A stretch of DNA of 32,705 bases from a virus: IMG/VR virus record IMGVR_UViG_3300028365_000011, positions 1 to 32,705 of that record. The stretch is one strand, 5' to 3'. Made by a program: the position numbers and the translations under genes. Below are positions 1 through 7,422 of the stretch, in pieces (within the stretch, counting starts at the first letter, position 1; the number at the start of each line of letters is the position of its first letter). A model generated the notes under the pieces. The model had not been told where the DNA came from. It saw only the letters and a list, made by a program, of their open reading frames with translations, and did not search any database.

Positions 1-1053
1 ACGAGGGCCAAACTCACTACGACCATTAGCAACGCCGCATATGCCCGATCGAACGAGCTCCAAAAGAATTTTGTTAACAGGGTATGTTCCTTCTATGTTA
101 TATCCAAGGTATGGGCCGGGCCATTTGATTTTTTTCTTGTAATGGGCAAGAACTGCACCAATTGCACTGCCGCTGTCGCCTGGATTAGGCATAACCCAGA
201 CATTTTTAAAGTATTCATACGCAATAGAGTTGGCGCTGCAATTTAACGCACATCCTCCCATTAACACTAGATTATTGCTGGGCAGCTTGTTAGCAAATGT
301 GCCAAGTATGTGTCGTAATATATCTTCATACACAAGTTGCGTTGCGGCTGCAATGTCAAAGTAATCCTGTTCGCTGGTTAAATCAGGGCGCCAATCCTTG
401 CAGCCACGATGCAGATTTCTATTGAACTTGACCATAGGCTTGTTGCCAATTTCAACAAAGTCTTGTTTTACGTCATGATAAAGCCTGTTGCCGTCGCCGT
501 ATGCTGCCATGCCCATGAGTATGTATTCATCTTCTTGTGGCTTTAATCCAACACGCTGCGTCATTGCACTATACCACATACCCACGCTATGCGGGTATCG
601 TTGACTGTATACTTTCTTCATTCCGTGATGTGTTGCACTCCAAACAGTTAGAGTTTCAAACTCGCCAACACTGTCAATGCACACCACAGTGGCGTCAACG
701 AATCCGCTTGTGTTAAAACCAGCTGCGGCGTGACTACAGTGATGGTCTACATAGCTAATTTTAGCTGGCTTAATTTCAAACTGACACAAATACTCCTTGA
801 CGTTGTTTTCTTTTGCGTTCCAGCCCTGGCCTGCTAGAAGTTGCCGCATTGTTTTCTTGTATGGATTTTCATACCAGACTACATGTTCGGGTTTGCCAAA
901 CTGCATTGCATAATCGATCAAATCTGTGTGCAAATGCGGATCATTCTTTACTCGGCTAAATCTTTCACTCTGACTTGCAAACTTCAAGTTAATATTTTGG
1001 TCAAATACTGCCAGCGCAGCATCGTGACTGTTTGCACTAATACCCCAAATCAT
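1..1053 (-). CDS. Carbamoyltransferase, NodU/CmcH family (3' end outside window)
   Basis: The 351 codons seen here start MIWGISANSHDAAL, the usual opening of O-carbamoyltransferases that move a carbamoyl group from carbamoyl phosphate to a sugar or antibiotic hydroxyl. The metal-binding segment DHHCSHAAAGF lies near residues 117-127, followed by an ASKHA-type ATPase region with MGGCALNCSAN and PNPGDSGSAIGA. Full family members are usually above 500 residues, so the C-terminal third lies beyond position 1. The ATG at 1053-1051 overlaps the stop of the 29-aa ORF upstream by four bases (ATGA), which suggests coupled translation. Family members occur in marine T4-like phages; the substrate is unknown. 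A role in modifying a surface glycan or nucleotide sugar made by the carbohydrate genes at 10575-16818 is inference. Family call is firm. Confidence 0.93.
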   Translation of the reverse strand, partial: MIWGISANSHDAALAVFDQNINLKFASQSERFSRVKNDPHLHTDLIDYAMQFGKPEHVVWYENPYKKTMRQLLAGQGWNAKENNVKEYLCQFEIKPAKISYVDHHCSHAAAGFNTSGFVDATVVCIDSVGEFETLTVWSATHHGMKKVYSQRYPHSVGMWYSAMTQRVGLKPQEDEYILMGMAAYGDGNRLYHDVKQDFVEIGNKPMVKFNRNLHRGCKDWRPDLTSEQDYFDIAAATQLVYEDILRHILGTFANKLPSNNLVLMGGCALNCSANSIAYEYFKNVWVMPNPGDSGSAIGAVLAHYKKKIKWPGPYLGYNIEGTYPVNKILLELVRSGICGVANGRSEFGPR

Positions 1054-1139
1054 TTGTAAATGAACGGATCTTTTTTGCGAAGTTCCTTCATCTTCTTACG
1101 GTACTTTATCTCATTTCTAATCCATATAAATGGAGACAT
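1050..1139 (-). CDS. Small basic 29-aa ORF coupled to the carbamoyltransferase
   Basis: A short open frame starts MSPFIWIRNEIKYRKK and ends KKDPFIYK. Lysine and arginine dominate, and it has a hydrophobic N-terminal face. It lies 20 bases after the primase stop, and its TGA overlaps the carbamoyltransferase ATG as ATGA, the normal geometry for translational coupling in this genome. Without it, the gap between primase and carbamoyltransferase would be over 100 bases in a genome where gaps are usually a few bases. It could be a real micro-protein or a leader ORF that delivers ribosomes to the next start. No function is assigned. Confidence 0.5.
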   Translation of the reverse strand: MSPFIWIRNEIKYRKKMKELRKKDPFIYK

Positions 1140-1159
1140 GATTATCGTAAATATATTAA

Positions 1160-2146
1160 TTATTTTTTGAACCATTTTTTTGCTTTCAATCTAATCTTCA
1201 GAGGAGAACTTTCTGCTGCGGCAGCAATACTGAATAAGGTATACACCTGACCGTATCGTTGCACAGCTTCTCCTGTGTCTTTGATGTCGTCGTCCCAGTC
1301 GGGCATACTCACTTGCCAGCCGTACTCAATTGCTTCTTCAACTAATCTTTTACCAGAATAATCTCTGTCTGGCAAGAGTATTATATCTTTGTTTAGTCTC
1401 TTCAGCAGCATCACTTGCTGCTCGTTGATCTCTGCTCTTAACAATGCCACACCGTCAATTGGAATAGCGTCCAGTGGACCCTCGACTACAATACAAAATA
1501 TTTTATCTGAAGTTTGTTTGTCCAAGTTGAAAAGATACCCTGGTTGAGAGTCAGTCAAATACTTAGGCTTTTTGTTAGAATTAACAGTCCTTCCTGACCA
1601 GCCAACAATTCTATTTTCGTAATAAAAAGGAATAAACAATCTATCTCGGTATTTCAGTTGTGGCGACCAGTAGTAATTATATCCGTCATCTAGCCAAAGT
1701 TTTCTGCTGGACATATAATCCATAACTTCAACTAGCTTGCCTGTTGCACAAGGGTCTTCTGTTATCACTATTGCATCATCGGGCAGTGGCACACTGGCAA
1801 AGGTAGGCAATTCAATTAGTCGTTCAACTGACTCAAAGCCGTCATTAATCTTTAGGACTTCCAAACTCAACTTGGAAATAATATCGTCTGGCGCGCCTAG
1901 CCATTGAAACAGCTTCTTTAACTTGTACGAAATATGTCTGCCAGGTTGCCAACTGGCTTTATATCCACAGTTGAAGCAATGATAGCTTACTACATCGCCT
2001 TCTTGTATAACACCCCCTCGAGTTCGAGTGTCTGCAGATTCTCCGTTGTGAACACAACACACTCCGTTAAACGACAGCCAGCCACTGGGCGTTTGTTTAC
2101 GCTTGCTCGGCAAGAACGTCAATAATGTTTCTGATACGATGCTCAT
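1160..2146 (-). CDS. gp61: DNA primase (T4 gp61-like)
   Basis: Synthesises RNA primers for lagging-strand replication with the gp41 helicase, which is not in this window. The 328 residues match the size of T4 gp61. The N-terminus has a zinc-binding ribbon: C30/C31 and H33 on one side and C57-x2-C60 (CFNCG) on the other. A TOPRIM-type catalytic core follows, with VVEGPLDAIP (E222) and LLPDRDYSG (D260, D262). The segment DRLFIPFYYENRIVGWSGR near residues 168-186 is typical of DnaG/gp61 cores. It is the last replication gene before the carbamoyltransferase pair. A sigma70-like promoter (TTGACA, 17-base spacer, TATTAT) ends six bases before the ATG, so it may be expressed early from a leaderless message. 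Confidence is high. Confidence 0.9.
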   Translation of the reverse strand: MSIVSETLLTFLPSKRKQTPSGWLSFNGVCCVHNGESADTRTRGGVIQEGDVVSYHCFNCGYKASWQPGRHISYKLKKLFQWLGAPDDIISKLSLEVLKINDGFESVERLIELPTFASVPLPDDAIVITEDPCATGKLVEVMDYMSSRKLWLDDGYNYYWSPQLKYRDRLFIPFYYENRIVGWSGRTVNSNKKPKYLTDSQPGYLFNLDKQTSDKIFCIVVEGPLDAIPIDGVALLRAEINEQQVMLLKRLNKDIILLPDRDYSGKRLVEEAIEYGWQVSMPDWDDDIKDTGEAVQRYGQVYTLFSIAAAAESSPLKIRLKAKKWFKK

Positions 2147-2181
2147 GTCATTATAATAACAGCAACACCATTAAATGTCAA
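2147..2181 (-). promoter_or_regulatory. Sigma70-like promoter of the primase gene
   Basis: On the minus strand TTGACA (2176-2181) is followed by a 17-base spacer and TATTAT (2153-2158), then six bases to the ATG. All six -35 bases match consensus. Transcription would begin at or next to the start codon. Confidence 0.45.
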
Positions 2182-2967
2182 TTAGTTTCTAATAAGAATC
2201 TTGGTTACTGTGCTTGCTGGATCATTGTCCATCTTGAATCTAACAAAACTTACAACACCGTTGAAGTTGAAGGGGACTGCCTCAGTTTCTGTACCATCAA
2301 ACGTCAGTGTACCAACTGTACTCCAGTTGTTGATGCCTGTGATTTGATTGTCGAGAGTTGCTTGTATTTCTACATTGCCAACATATCCGCTGGTGTAAAC
2401 TGCAACTGTGTGCAATGCTTCGTTTCCGTTTAGTCCTGGTTGTGCACCAATCTTGTCGACATCGTCGCTGCCAGCAACCCAGAAGTCTGATACTGCATAA
2501 AAGTCAGTGATTGTTGTGCTGGATTTTGGGCCTGGATAGGCGTTACCGTCAAGATATATTATTCCTGCACTTTCAAAACTGCGGCTAGAATACGTCACAG
2601 TGCTTACGCCATTGTCGCTTTTGTAAACATTGTATTTGAGGTATTGTTGTTTTACATTAAGTAATTCATTGTCTGTAATTGTTACTTCAAACATTCCCCT
2701 AGTTGGCACAGATGAATCATCTGTGACTGTTACAAGCTTGTTGATTATCATATTGTTGGCTTCGTCAAAAACAACAAATACCATATCGGACGTGATTTCC
2801 ACAGGCTTTTGATCTGCGTTTAATAGTCTAAATTGTATGGTATTATCAATACCTCTATATACTTTTAACTGTCTGCTGTACACCGGTCTATACTCCACTG
2901 GGAATCCTGCATCGTTAGATATAACAATTGTTCTCTCATCGACTAAATATCTAGGTATTAGCTGCAT
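2182..2967 (-). CDS. Virion structural protein, possibly baseplate or fibre-associated
   Basis: A 261-residue, beta-rich, Thr/Ser/Asn-rich protein with no catalytic signature. The N-terminal segment VYRGIDNTIQFRLLNADQKP near residues 37-56 resembles the start of phage baseplate upper protein (BppU)-type domains, and the C-terminal half (VEIQATLDNQITG to FVRFKMDNDP) looks like a small beta-sandwich found in virion decoration or fibre proteins. It has a late promoter (GATAAATA at 2992-2999) and an AAGGA ribosome site, unlike its neighbours on both sides, which fits a late structural gene stranded among replication genes. The exact position in the virion cannot be told from sequence. Confidence 0.6.
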   Translation of the reverse strand: MQLIPRYLVDERTIVISNDAGFPVEYRPVYSRQLKVYRGIDNTIQFRLLNADQKPVEITSDMVFVVFDEANNMIINKLVTVTDDSSVPTRGMFEVTITDNELLNVKQQYLKYNVYKSDNGVSTVTYSSRSFESAGIIYLDGNAYPGPKSSTTITDFYAVSDFWVAGSDDVDKIGAQPGLNGNEALHTVAVYTSGYVGNVEIQATLDNQITGINNWSTVGTLTFDGTETEAVPFNFNGVVSFVRFKMDNDPASTVTKILIRN

Positions 2968-2991
2968 ATAGTAGGATCCTTAATTATAGTG

Positions 2992-2999
2992 TATTTATC
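2992..2999 (-). promoter_or_regulatory. Late promoter GATAAATA
   Basis: T4-type late octamer 24 bases before the ATG of the structural gene at 2182-2967, with AAGGA between. One mismatch from TATAAATA. Confidence 0.55.
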
Positions 3000-3002
3000 G
3001 TA

Positions 3003-3371
3003 ATGTTATTAAAAGAAATAGAAGAACAATTTCCATACGTGAGCGTTGTCGCATATGGCGGCAACGAGTATGTTGGAGTGATTGCAAATCAAGATCAGTA
3101 TGTGACAACAATGTTTGTGTACACTGGATTAAAGACCAACGAAGACAAACGTCTGCTGTTGGACATTGCAGAAACATGGTGGTGGGAATCAAATAGACTC
3201 ATACCAGTTAGCACCTTTATGAGGAGAGAGATTGATCCTGTACGTTATTGTATGATGTCAATGAATTCCAAGGATGTAAAAGTTGTTGTTGGGCCTTGCG
3301 TGAATCTCAATAATTTATCACTAAAACGAGTAAAGAGAAAAAGCGTCCAACTTGTTAAGAAAATTAAATAG
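3003..3371 (+). CDS. Conserved hypothetical protein on the plus strand
   Basis: A 122-residue protein starting MLLKEIEEQFPYVSVV with a conserved-looking core TWWWESNRLIPVSTFM and a basic tail (KRVKRKSVQLVKKIK). I recall similar small proteins in marine T4-like phages but know no function. It is divergent from the structural gene at 2182-2967, with 35 bases between the starts, and its stop overlaps the stop of the DnaE-like gene at 3364-3921 by eight bases. There is no clear Shine-Dalgarno sequence before the ATG. It is one of only three plus-strand genes in the window. The basic tail would suit nucleic-acid binding, but that is inference. Confidence 0.65.
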   Translation: MLLKEIEEQFPYVSVVAYGGNEYVGVIANQDQYVTTMFVYTGLKTNEDKRLLLDIAETWWWESNRLIPVSTFMRREIDPVRYCMMSMNSKDVKVVVGPCVNLNNLSLKRVKRKSVQLVKKIK

Positions 3372-3921
3372 ACGCTTCGCAAATTAGGTTCATATGAACC
3401 ATTACTGCCATTGCATAAGAAAACGCATGCGCTTTCTTAAAGAAATATTGATCGGTAGTTGGCTTAATCCACACTTCCTCAAATATATCATCCCAATCTT
3501 TTTCTACTAAGTGTCGCTTTGCAGGACGGATAATTGCAAGGCATGCTGCTAATTTTGCAATAGAATCCGGTTTAAGCTTTTGTAAAATATCATGATGTCC
3601 CGATACATGAAATACTGTATCGCTAAACTCTTTATATTGCAGTAAATCCCACATAGGTTCTTTTTTAACCAATTCGTCCATGTGAGCATTGTTGCGAACA
3701 TCTTTGTATATGCTTACGTTTAAGAAATCTAACTTGAAATATTTTCTGTATTCGGCTGTCTTGTAATCAATCGTAGAAAGATTGTCAATAGGATTGTGCG
3801 GAATCAAAGTAGCATATACCCCAGTATTGTGCTTCTTGCCATTTTCAAGTTTTGCAACATGATGCTGTATCTTGGACAAAATTAAATCTCTGTTTGCAAA
3901 GTCTATGTCAATATCTGGCAT
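3364..3921 (-). CDS. Miniature DnaE-like protein (DNA polymerase III alpha fragment homologue)
   Basis: At 185 residues this is far shorter than bacterial DnaE (about 1,160), yet it keeps several alpha-subunit landmarks in order. PDIDIDF at residues 2-8 matches the PDFDxDF motif holding two catalytic aspartates (E. coli D401/D403). FKLDFLNV at 62-69 matches the KFDFLGL motif with the third (D555). LAIIRPA near 128-134 resembles the LYRPGP finger motif, and FKKAHAFSYAMA near 161-172 resembles NKSHAAAYAL. PHP, tau-binding and OB domains are absent. Similar short proteins occur in marine T4-like phages that encode their own gp43 polymerase. A role in replication is likely from context, but polymerase activity is doubtful at this size. 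Confidence 0.7.
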   Translation of the reverse strand: MPDIDIDFANRDLILSKIQHHVAKLENGKKHNTGVYATLIPHNPIDNLSTIDYKTAEYRKYFKLDFLNVSIYKDVRNNAHMDELVKKEPMWDLLQYKEFSDTVFHVSGHHDILQKLKPDSIAKLAACLAIIRPAKRHLVEKDWDDIFEEVWIKPTTDQYFFKKAHAFSYAMAVMVHMNLICEASI

Positions 3922-3931
3922 TTAGATTCTT

Positions 3932-4624
3932 TCATAGTTTACCTTCTTTTGCAATAGACTTTACAAGTGCTACGTCAGTGGGCTGTCTTTTAAATCTTAT
4001 AGCCCAGTGACTAGGATTTAAAATATGGAAAACCAGCCCCAGCTGTTCGTCGCTGAACTTGGCCAGCAGCGACTTTCCAGAGTTACAATTTAGTAATAGC
4101 CACGGTGATACCTTACCGTCTTTTATATCGTAAACTGCTCTATTTGTTGAAACATGTAAAAAATAATGATTCCACACAGACTGGTTGGATTCAGCCCATG
4201 CTACCATTGTGTTTACCGAGCGCTCTAGTGCAGTTTCAACACCTTCCTTCATTATAAGGTCGGTAGCGTAAGCTTCGTACATTTCGTCTCTGCACCAATG
4301 GTCAAGCTTTACTCCACTGGTTACAACATAATCAACATACTTCTCTGGATACAACGGCTTGACGTTGTTTACAAAACTTCCAAACTTTACAAATGCTTTG
4401 TAAAATGTAGACTTCATAAACTCTTCATACGACTTTTCGGTCTTGTTTCCTGCGCTTAATCTATAGAATCGCTGGAACGTATACAGTCCTAGCTTCACAC
4501 GTTTTTCATCTTTTTGCAACCATCTACGTTTTGGCTCGCACATGTGAACAACAAGAGTACTTTCTTTTGAATAACTCTTTTTGCAATATTCGCAAACAAA
4601 TTTCTTAGATGTTGACTTTGTCAT
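3932..4624 (-). CDS. Conserved zinc-finger protein of the replication region
   Basis: About 230 residues. The N-terminus carries a compact zinc finger, C11-x2-C14-x12-H27-x-C29, followed by a long helical region containing FGSFVNNVKPLYPEKYVDYVV and DHWCRDEMYEAY. The C-terminus has SPWLLLNCNSGK and LNPSHWAIRF. I recall the same architecture as an unnamed conserved protein in marine T4-like phages; no biochemical role is known to me. The start is set at the second of two nearby ATGs (4624; the other is 4630), because AGAG lies about ten bases upstream and translation from 4693 would overlap the upstream gene needlessly. It overlaps the end of the 4605-5066 gene by about 20 bases. DNA binding is inferred from the finger. 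Confidence 0.7.
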   Translation of the reverse strand: MTKSTSKKFVCEYCKKSYSKESTLVVHMCEPKRRWLQKDEKRVKLGLYTFQRFYRLSAGNKTEKSYEEFMKSTFYKAFVKFGSFVNNVKPLYPEKYVDYVVTSGVKLDHWCRDEMYEAYATDLIMKEGVETALERSVNTMVAWAESNQSVWNHYFLHVSTNRAVYDIKDGKVSPWLLLNCNSGKSLLAKFSDEQLGLVFHILNPSHWAIRFKRQPTDVALVKSIAKEGKL

Positions 4625-5066
4625 ATCCATGTTCTCTAGCAAGTGCTTTAATTTCTGCTTTGGTAGATATTTTAACAAGTAATTCGACCTCATCTATCTT
4701 TTTGTTAGGGTAAATTTCTAATAATAAGTTTACCGCTTTGTTGTTCACACCCTTGTGCTGCTTGAGTCCAATCCATTGATGATATTGGATCTCACCTGTG
4801 TTGCCAGCCATGCACAATAATTGCCATTGTAGCTTAGGATGTCTTGCTCCTAACACTTCCCAGTTTTTATTATAGTACTCGTTGGTTTTAAAGACTGCAA
4901 GTTCAGTTTGTATTCTACTAGCTTTTATTATACTACTGACGTAGCGATTTAGCAACCAGAACCTTACTTGCTTGCGCTGGTCTTTGTCTAGCTCGTCCCA
5001 GACGTCTTTTCCGTTTAGATCAATTGCTGCTAGTAGGTCTTTTACAGGAAGCTTGGGTGCTGGCAT
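4605..5066 (-). CDS. Conserved hypothetical protein, weak candidate for clamp-loader small subunit
   Basis: A 153-residue, mostly helical protein starting MPAPKLPVKDLLAAIDL with a core HPKLQWQLLCMAG and a lysine-rich C-terminus. It lies within a tight run of replication-region genes (stop-start overlaps on both sides) and has a purine-rich AAGAGAAGAG ribosome site. The size and helical make-up are like those of gp62-type clamp-loader small subunits in marine T4-like phages, and I have a vague memory of similar proteins being so annotated. I see no diagnostic motif, and the expected partner gp44 is not in this window. Treat the gp62 idea as a guess. Confidence 0.6.
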   Translation of the reverse strand: MPAPKLPVKDLLAAIDLNGKDVWDELDKDQRKQVRFWLLNRYVSSIIKASRIQTELAVFKTNEYYNKNWEVLGARHPKLQWQLLCMAGNTGEIQYHQWIGLKQHKGVNNKAVNLLLEIYPNKKIDEVELLVKISTKAEIKALAREHGYDKVNI

Positions 5067-5302
5067 TTTTTTTTCTCTTCTCTTTTAAGGTAATACAGAG
5101 TTATTAATTTGTCAAACTCTTTTTTAAATATTTCGTCATTGTTGGCCATATCCATCATTGTTATAAATTCAGAATAAGTAAATCCGTCTGCATCCCCGCT
5201 TATTACCCAACGTGGTATATCGGGTCTGCCAAAGTATCTAGCGTATACTACTTTGCCTTGTCTTTCGTAAACTAATTGTTCACCTTCTAATAAGTTTCCC
5301 AT
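5042..5302 (-). CDS. Small conserved hypothetical protein
   Basis: An 86-residue protein starting MGNLLEGEQLVYERQGKVVY, with a recognisable centre YARYFGRPDIPRWVI and a charged helical tail ending in a Lys/Glu-rich stretch. Similar small proteins are common in marine T4-like phages, and no function is known to me. Its ATG shares bases with the stop of the 5302-6018 gene (TAATG), and its end overlaps the start of the 4605-5066 gene by 25 bases, so the three are probably co-translated. The segment resembles a small beta-hairpin domain rather than an enzyme. Confidence 0.65.
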   Translation of the reverse strand: MGNLLEGEQLVYERQGKVVYARYFGRPDIPRWVISGDADGFTYSEFITMMDMANNDEIFKKEFDKLITLYYLKREEKKKCQHPSFL

Positions 5303-6018
5303 TATGCTTCTTTACATTTTTTAAAGTGATCTTGTATTTCTTTAAATAGTTCAATATTATCAACTGCTGATGCATTTTTAGCCCACAATGCTTGTGCCTG
5401 TGAATGCCACAAATCAGATGTAGTATTTTTAGGACTTCTCAATTGTGGTTGATAAGTAGTGTCAACTTTTCCAGTTATTGCATTGTAAAGTAAGAACTTA
5501 TAAAACTTGTTGGTAAATTTATGACAGCTTAAAAATAGTATTAATGGATCTGCAACAAAATCAATTTTAAAAGATTTGTGATGCATGTAATGCGCTGGAT
5601 AAGTATCGTAATTTGTTGGGCCTAGTCCCCTGGATGCTCTGTCTTCTACATTTGCAAGATATCTATTAGAAATTGCAGTAAAGTCAAAAGAAAAGCGATA
5701 CAACACATCACCAGTAGTTTGATCAAATCCGCTTACAATGGTAAGTTCGTTCTTCTGTAACTTTTTCTTGTAAATATCCATCGTAGCGGATCCGTATTTG
5801 CCGCGACCTCGTAACTCGTAATTACCTGAATAGCACTGAGTCTTTATTTCAACATATCTACCGCAGGGCAGTTCAGCGTCTGGTCCGTTAACTTCTGTTA
5901 AGTGCTTTGCTCCTGCTACTTTAGATTCAAATTTTTCTGCCATAGAAGCAGTAATGTCTATATATGCAACTAACTCTTCTTTGGTTAGTGCTAGTAATTC
6001 ATTCTTGTAATTTTCCAT
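5302..6018 (-). CDS. Hypothetical protein with a candidate PD-(D/E)XK nuclease motif
   Basis: A 238-residue protein. After an N-terminal helix pair it shows P46-D47, nine residues, then E57-I-K59, which is the spacing and order of the PD-(D/E)XK nuclease signature. The next stretch, YELRGRGKYGSATMDIYKKK, is rich in Arg, Lys and Gly and could contact DNA. The C-terminal half is aromatic-rich (KFYKFLLYNAITGK) with no motif I recognise. It sits in the replication and repair block, upstream of small conserved genes and separated from them by a TAATG overlap. A nuclease role is an inference from one motif; it could equally be an unrelated phage protein. Confidence 0.55.
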   Translation of the reverse strand: MENYKNELLALTKEELVAYIDITASMAEKFESKVAGAKHLTEVNGPDAELPCGRYVEIKTQCYSGNYELRGRGKYGSATMDIYKKKLQKNELTIVSGFDQTTGDVLYRFSFDFTAISNRYLANVEDRASRGLGPTNYDTYPAHYMHHKSFKIDFVADPLILFLSCHKFTNKFYKFLLYNAITGKVDTTYQPQLRSPKNTTSDLWHSQAQALWAKNASAVDNIELFKEIQDHFKKCKEA

Positions 6019-6068
6019 GTTTATGCCTTTATGCCTATTCTTTTTGTTAATAATTTAGTTTATTCGTT

Positions 6069-6575
6069 TTATAATAATTTGCCGAAGTCGATAATTTCAC
6101 TCTGACGGCTTATGTCTTTTACAAAAAACGCGCAATTTGTATTTGGTTCTTCCTTGAGAGGCACTGCTAGCAATTGGCCATTTCTCATTTTTGGAAAATA
6201 CCACTTGACGTCATTGTAGAAATTTATTATCTCTACCTTTGCGTATTGTGGATGGGTTCCAGTTAGGGGATTGAATACAAATGCTTCAAATCCCCTATCG
6301 TTCAAGCTGGTTAAAGGTAATACCTCTAAGTCGCTGCCCGCTTCGCTGCACCCTACTGCTAGACACCAGTCTAGCGGCATTGTGATCTCGTTGCCGTTTA
6401 TTTCTAGTACAATAGCAGGGCTGTTGAAACTTTCTAGAAATATCAATGGATTGAAAAAGAAATCCGGATCTGCTGGATTACTGTTATCAAGCACTGCAAA
6501 TCGTAATGCTTCGTCAACCGATTCTGGCAATTGATTAAGTATAAACGTTTCGTTTTCCAGTGTTAGTATTCTCAT
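6069..6575 (-). CDS. Conserved hypothetical protein of marine T4-like phages
   Basis: A 168-residue protein starting MRILTLENETFILNQLPESV, with strongly conserved-looking blocks ITMPLDWCLAVG, LNDRGFEAFVFNPL, DVKWYFPKMRNGQLLAVPL and CAFFVKDISRQSEIID. I remember similar proteins in marine T4-like phages in the same kind of neighbourhood, unnamed. No catalytic residues, membrane segments or coiled coils are evident, and the pattern suggests a single alpha/beta domain. It lies seven bases after the UvsW C-terminal gene on the same strand, so it is probably transcribed with it. The 50 bases between it and the next gene hold no clear promoter. Confidence 0.65.
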   Translation of the reverse strand: MRILTLENETFILNQLPESVDEALRFAVLDNSNPADPDFFFNPLIFLESFNSPAIVLEINGNEITMPLDWCLAVGCSEAGSDLEVLPLTSLNDRGFEAFVFNPLTGTHPQYAKVEIINFYNDVKWYFPKMRNGQLLAVPLKEEPNTNCAFFVKDISRQSEIIDFGKLL

Positions 6576-6582
6576 TTTTAAT

Positions 6583-7422
6583 TTAATTCCAATCTATTTT
6601 TTCTATAGTATAAGGATATTGAGCTTCGGCGTAAAATTTCTTGCGAGCAGCAAGGTGCCGTTTGGCAAACTTACATGTGCTGGTGATATCCCATATTTGG
6701 ACAAAGTCTTTGTCCTTTGCTTTTCTTACGCCCCTGCCGATACTTTGAATGACTCTGACAAAACTCTTGCCGGGTTCAAAAAGCACCAAATTAAAGATTC
6801 TCGGAATATTAATACCAACTGCTGCAACACCATATGTTGCAATAATTACCATATCCGTAGCATCTTGCACTTTATCGTAAGTTTCTTTTCTGTTCTTTGT
6901 TTTAACCGCGCCGTTAATAAAGATAGAGCCCGGAATTAGTTCTTGTAGTTTTTGTCCAGCTGCAATTCGATCAACTAGGATTAATGTATTTCCTGAACTT
7001 TTTATCTTAATCATTAACTTACCAAGATATTCAAGGCGTGCTTCGTCTGACACAAGATACTTGAGTTCTTCTTGATAATTTGTAAATGCTTTGACATCCA
7101 TCAACTGACATATATTAACATGACAGTTTGACAATACGCCCTTGTCCTGTAGTTCTTTTGCTGTTACGTTGCCTACGACAGGACCAAGACTTGCAAGTAT
7201 GCTTTGAAATTCAAAGGCTTCTTTAGGAACAGTTCCTGTTAGACCCCAGCGGATTGGCGCATTCTTTAAGTTTTGTGTTAATATATTCTTTAGTACATCT
7301 GCCTTGGCTTGGTGACAGTTTGCCACTACAGCATCATTAGCAATGTAGTTGTGATCGTTCTTAACATGTAAGTTATAGACCTTGTCTGGTTTGTTTATAA
7401 CTGTCTTTTTAACTAATTTCAT
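6583..7422 (-). CDS. uvsW: UvsW helicase, C-terminal part with C-terminal half of a split intein
   Basis: 279 residues. Residues 1-35 are the C-terminal piece of an intein (YNLHVKNDHNYIANDAVVAN), ending in Asn and followed by Cys36, the +1 nucleophile. The remaining 244 residues are helicase: CHQAKADVLKNI completes the DECH box, LTGTVPKE is motif III, and IATYGVAAVGINIP and IQSIGRGVRKAKDK are motifs V and VI. UvsW is a RecG-like superfamily 2 helicase that remodels forks and R-loops and ends origin-dependent replication in T4. This part lacks the Walker A lysine, so it should be inactive until spliced to the product of 8331-9356. The start is the ATG after TAGGAAATTAT, and it overlaps the endonuclease stop by 14 bases. 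Confidence 0.9.
   Translation of the reverse strand: MKLVKKTVINKPDKVYNLHVKNDHNYIANDAVVANCHQAKADVLKNILTQNLKNAPIRWGLTGTVPKEAFEFQSILASLGPVVGNVTAKELQDKGVLSNCHVNICQLMDVKAFTNYQEELKYLVSDEARLEYLGKLMIKIKSSGNTLILVDRIAAGQKLQELIPGSIFINGAVKTKNRKETYDKVQDATDMVIIATYGVAAVGINIPRIFNLVLFEPGKSFVRVIQSIGRGVRKAKDKDFVQIWDITSTCKFAKRHLAARKKFYAEAQYPYTIEKIDWN

Noticed and set aside
841-1059. 72-aa plus-strand open frame
   Set aside because: It lies entirely opposite the carbamoyltransferase, has no ribosome site and looks unlike a protein.
4605-5066. Firm assignment as clamp-loader subunit gp62
   Set aside because: No motif supports it and the partner gp44 is not in the window; kept only as a weak suggestion.
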